Source: Nitrospirota bacterium
Lineage (GTDB): Bacteria > Nitrospirota > JAOUDF01
DNA: 22,252 bases
Direction of reading: 5' to 3'
Assembly: GCA_029859385.1 (NCBI GenBank)
Contig: JAOUDF010000018.1
Coordinates: 1-22,252, forward strand
Below are positions 19,998-22,252 of this stretch, piece by piece. Both the position numbers and the translations under genes were made by a program. Positions within the stretch are counted from its first letter, which is position 1, and the number at the start of each line of letters is the position of its first letter. The notes below the pieces were generated by a model. The model saw only the letters and a list, made by a program, of their open reading frames with translations, ran no database searches and was not told the origin of the DNA.

Positions 19998-20968
19998 GCG
20001 ATTCTCCTTTCGGCAATGAAATCCGCCAGGTCGCCCGGCAGTGGCGCCTCGATCCGAAGCCGCTCCCCGGTTACCGGATGGGTAAATGACAGAGAAGCAG
20101 CATGCAGTGCATGTCGACGAATCAGCAGCTTGTCCTTCAACTCGTCATCAAAACCCCGCTCGATAAATTCCACAAAACAGGCCTCGTCCGGACCGTAAAT
20201 CTTGTCCCCGACCAGCGGATGGCCGATAGCCGCAAAGTGGACACGGATCTGATGCAGGCGCCCCGTCTTTGGCAGTGCCCTCACCAGCGTAAATCCATTC
20301 ACCCGTTCCAATACTTCGAACCAGGTCTCCGCCGGCTTGCCGGAGCCATGGTCAACCCCCTGTTTCAGCCTCACCTTGCCGGGCAATGGCCCGAGGGGAA
20401 GCTCGATCACTCCTTCGTCCTGAAGCACTTCGCCGCATACGATTGCAAGATACTCCTTTTCCACATCGCGACTCTCGAACTTGGGCACAATGCGCGCCGC
20501 GACCTCGCTCCCCTTGGCGAGGAGCGTCACCCCACTGGTCTCCCGGTCGAGACGATGGCAGAGTAACAGCTTCTTCTCCCCCTCTCCCTGCCGGCCGCGC
20601 AGCTTTACAATAAGGGTGTTCTGCTGCACCCGCGCCGTGGGATGAACCGTCATATCCGGCGGCTTGGCCACCGCCATAATATAATCGTCCTCGTAGAGAA
20701 TAGGGATTTCAGACGAACACTCCCGCTCCTGACGCTGGGGGTAGAGGATGATGAATTCGTCGCCCGGTCGCACCGGCGTGCTGGGACGCAGGGCACGGCC
20801 ATTCCGGTCCATGGCCCGTTCGCGGATGATCTGCTGAATCTCGGTCCTCGTATACCGGATAAGGCGGCGGGAAAGATAATGGTCCAGACGGCGACCCGAG
20901 AACCACTCCTCCACCTTAAAAACCACCTCAACCATTTGATTTGATTGATTATTCACAGCCTGTTCCAC
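19994..20968 (-). CDS. RluA-family pseudouridine synthase
   Basis: Isomerises uridine to pseudouridine in rRNA or tRNA. With the GTG at 20968 the product is 324 aa: an S4-like RNA-binding region (about 14-75, GRRLDHYLSRRL) and a RluA catalytic domain with D141 in HRLDRETSG, then KTGRLHQIRVHFAAIGHPLVGDKIYG. Within the family, RluD- and RluC-type targets cannot be told apart here. The GTG at 20968 is favoured because GAGGAG (20982-20977) lies eight bases upstream. A GTG at 20977 is in frame but abuts that site. A perfect parS-like palindrome covers this start. The Shine-Dalgarno overlaps the stop of the molybdopterin oxidoreductase gene, so the genes probably form an operon. Confidence 0.93.
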   Translation of the reverse strand: MEQAVNNQSNQMVEVVFKVEEWFSGRRLDHYLSRRLIRYTRTEIQQIIRERAMDRNGRALRPSTPVRPGDEFIILYPQRQERECSSEIPILYEDDYIMAVAKPPDMTVHPTARVQQNTLIVKLRGRQGEGEKKLLLCHRLDRETSGVTLLAKGSEVAARIVPKFESRDVEKEYLAIVCGEVLQDEGVIELPLGPLPGKVRLKQGVDHGSGKPAETWFEVLERVNGFTLVRALPKTGRLHQIRVHFAAIGHPLVGDKIYGPDEACFVEFIERGFDDELKDKLLIRRHALHAASLSFTHPVTGERLRIEAPLPGDLADFIAERRIA

Positions 20969-20976
20969 GTGGAACA
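20961..20976. other. parS: parS-like ParB-binding palindrome
   Basis: TGTTCCACGTGGAACA is a perfect 16-bp palindrome matching the widely conserved chromosomal parS consensus (TGTTNCACGTGNAACA) at every position. In ParABS systems ParB binds such sites and spreads, loading condensin and directing origin segregation. It overlaps the GTG start (20968) of the pseudouridine synthase gene and ends next to its Shine-Dalgarno. No parA or parB gene lies in this window. Confidence 0.88.
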
Positions 20977-20982
20977 CTCCTC
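20977..20982 (-). promoter_or_regulatory. Shine-Dalgarno that decides the pseudouridine synthase start
   Basis: GAGGAG on the minus strand, eight bases before the GTG at 20968. It overlaps the stop codon (20983-20981) of the molybdopterin oxidoreductase gene. The spacer between it and the start is made of the parS palindrome, which excludes the GTG at 20977 as the likely start. Confidence 0.6.
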
Positions 20983-22252
20983 AGCGACAGCCACAGGTCG
21001 TCTCGTCGACCACCACCCGCACCCGGGTTTCACCAAAACAGGCGCAGTCACCCAAATCGGTCAGCTCATCCGTTGTCAGAACGTTGACTCCTCCACCAAG
21101 GTCGACGTTGCTTCCCTGATAAACCATAACCGTGCCTCGACAGACATCGGCGTTGTGCTTGAGCAACACGCGCAGCACCCCGGTCCTGGACTCGATGCAG
21201 AGCACTCGATTGTCAGGCTTGCCACTGTCCGGATGAATGTAGGCCGTGGGCAGAGTGGGATGATCGGCCTTCCAGAGGTTAGAATTGTGCCACCCCTTGG
21301 CCTTGGGGGTCAAAAGGATGTACGGAAAGGCAGGATCAACTTGTCGGTCGATAACGGGGAGCGCGGTCAGAAACTGAAACTTGCCACTCTCGGACGGAAA
21401 TGTCCCATCTTCAAAGGGCACTACCGGAACCATCGGCGATCGCCCCCCGCCGTTTTCCCTCAACCATTCCTTGTTAAGCCCTTTGTCGCTCACCGGGCTC
21501 AGCGAAGCCTCGACCCAGTCGCCCGACATCTGTTCACAGATGCCCATCCGTTCACCGAGCAGCCTGAAGATCTCAGTCTCCGACAACGATTCACCAAGAG
21601 GCTCGACAACCTTGTTCATGAAGCCGACCCACGGCTGCCAATAGGTGCCGCGCACATCCTCTTTTTCCAGGAAGGTAGATGCCGGCAGCACAAGGTCCGA
21701 AGCGCGGGCGGTATCGCTGTCGAACGGGGTAATGGTCACCTTGAATTCCACCGATTCAAGTGCCTTGAGTATCCCCTGTGAATCGGGGCTCTGGGTCACC
21801 GGGTTGGCCGCCGTGAACCATGCCGACCGGATCGGCGTACCGGAAGTCGCCAGCCTGCGTAATTCAGCGCCAAGCCGCGGGCGGGGAATCGACCTGCTCT
21901 CCCGTACATGTTCCATACCCATCCAGGCCCGATAATCGAAAGACGACCGACTGGAGAAATCAAAGGAGACGCCGCCACCGGGAATTCCAATATTGCCGGT
22001 AATGACACCCAGTGCGTCGATGGCCCGCATCGTGGCCCCGCCGTGGCGATAATACTGGACACCCATGCCCGTCAGGATGGCCGCGGGACGAGTAGAGGCA
22101 TAGAGATGCGCCAGACGGCGAATCTCACTAGCAGCGATACCGGTCGCCTCGGCTGCCTGCTCAGGCGTGCACTGCGCCACAATCTCGCGCCACGACTCAA
22201 ATCCTGCCGTATGGCGCTCGATGCAGGCGGTGTCTGCCAGCTCCTCTGAAAG
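20981..22252 (-). CDS. Molybdopterin oxidoreductase, C-terminal part (5' end outside window)
   Basis: DMSO-reductase-superfamily oxidoreductase that holds a bis-molybdopterin cofactor; substrate unknown. The frame is open to the window edge, giving 423 residues, so the GTG at 22180 is internal. Seen: the molybdopterin-binding core segment ILTGMGVQYYRHGGATMRAIDALG followed by ITGNIGIPGGG, the TAANPVTQSPDSQ loop, the acidic FDSDTARASDLVLPAST region, and a C-terminal Molydop_binding domain (GWHNSNLWKADHPT, then a Gly-rich stretch). It ends in two CxC pairs: CAC (21046-21038) and CGC (20995-20987). The N-terminal Fe-S motif and any selenocysteine/cysteine ligand lie upstream outside the window, so formate dehydrogenase-like and polysulfide/thiosulfate reductase-like roles cannot be separated. 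Confidence 0.9.
   Translation of the reverse strand, partial: LSEELADTACIERHTAGFESWREIVAQCTPEQAAEATGIAASEIRRLAHLYASTRPAAILTGMGVQYYRHGGATMRAIDALGVITGNIGIPGGGVSFDFSSRSSFDYRAWMGMEHVRESRSIPRPRLGAELRRLATSGTPIRSAWFTAANPVTQSPDSQGILKALESVEFKVTITPFDSDTARASDLVLPASTFLEKEDVRGTYWQPWVGFMNKVVEPLGESLSETEIFRLLGERMGICEQMSGDWVEASLSPVSDKGLNKEWLRENGGGRSPMVPVVPFEDGTFPSESGKFQFLTALPVIDRQVDPAFPYILLTPKAKGWHNSNLWKADHPTLPTAYIHPDSGKPDNRVLCIESRTGVLRVLLKHNADVCRGTVMVYQGSNVDLGGGVNVLTTDELTDLGDCACFGETRVRVVVDETTCGCR

Noticed and set aside
20969..20977. Pseudouridine synthase start at the GTG at 20977 (MFHVEQ)
   Set aside because: It abuts the Shine-Dalgarno with no spacer; the extra residues MFH are simply the parS palindrome read in frame.

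Overview
This window reads as a gene-dense, GC-rich bacterial chromosome segment. It is most likely from a Geobacter-like member of the Desulfuromonadales/Desulfobacterota. That assignment is an inference from gene content: a PilT-type ATPase lying between recA and recX, an ASKHA/ferredoxin corrinoid activator, a phosphomutase-like protein in the threonine operon, and a molybdopterin oxidoreductase. No rRNA, tRNA, IS element or CRISPR array is visible. Both ends cut through genes: hom on the left and a molybdopterin oxidoreductase on the right.

Layout. (1) 2-4794, plus strand: a tight aspartate-family operon, hom-thrC-apgM-like-lysC. It ends in a 15-bp perfect hairpin terminator. No ThrB kinase is present; the phosphomutase-like protein sits where one would be expected. 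Inside lysC a strong Shine-Dalgarno sequence and ATG would produce a separate regulatory (beta) subunit. (2) 4850-5815: an AT-richer islet with a DUF4160/DUF2442 pair behind a promoter overlapped by a perfect palindrome, then a small orphan membrane protein. (3) 5836-7767, minus strand: a 643-aa ferredoxin-ASKHA reductive activator with no corrinoid enzyme beside it. (4) 7884-19193, plus strand: a long co-directional run from a divergent promoter. It contains pgpA-cinA(C-terminal type)-thpR, recA-pilT-recX, alaS, a coiled-coil phasin-like gene, a UbiB-like kinase, ruvX, mltG and an SLT lytic transglycosylase. It mixes lipid, NAD/RNA repair, recombination, pilus, translation and cell-wall functions. 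(5) 22252-19228, minus strand: molybdopterin oxidoreductase (5' end outside), RluA-family pseudouridine synthase, YjbQ-family protein and a small lipoprotein.

The most notable non-coding signal is a perfect 16-bp palindrome, TGTTCCACGTGGAACA, at 20961-20976. It matches the chromosomal parS (ParB-binding) consensus and lies exactly between the Shine-Dalgarno and start codon of the pseudouridine synthase gene. If it binds ParB, this part of the chromosome probably lies in the origin-proximal segregation region. The second clear signal is the internal start in lysC, which fits the known alpha2beta2 aspartokinase arrangement.
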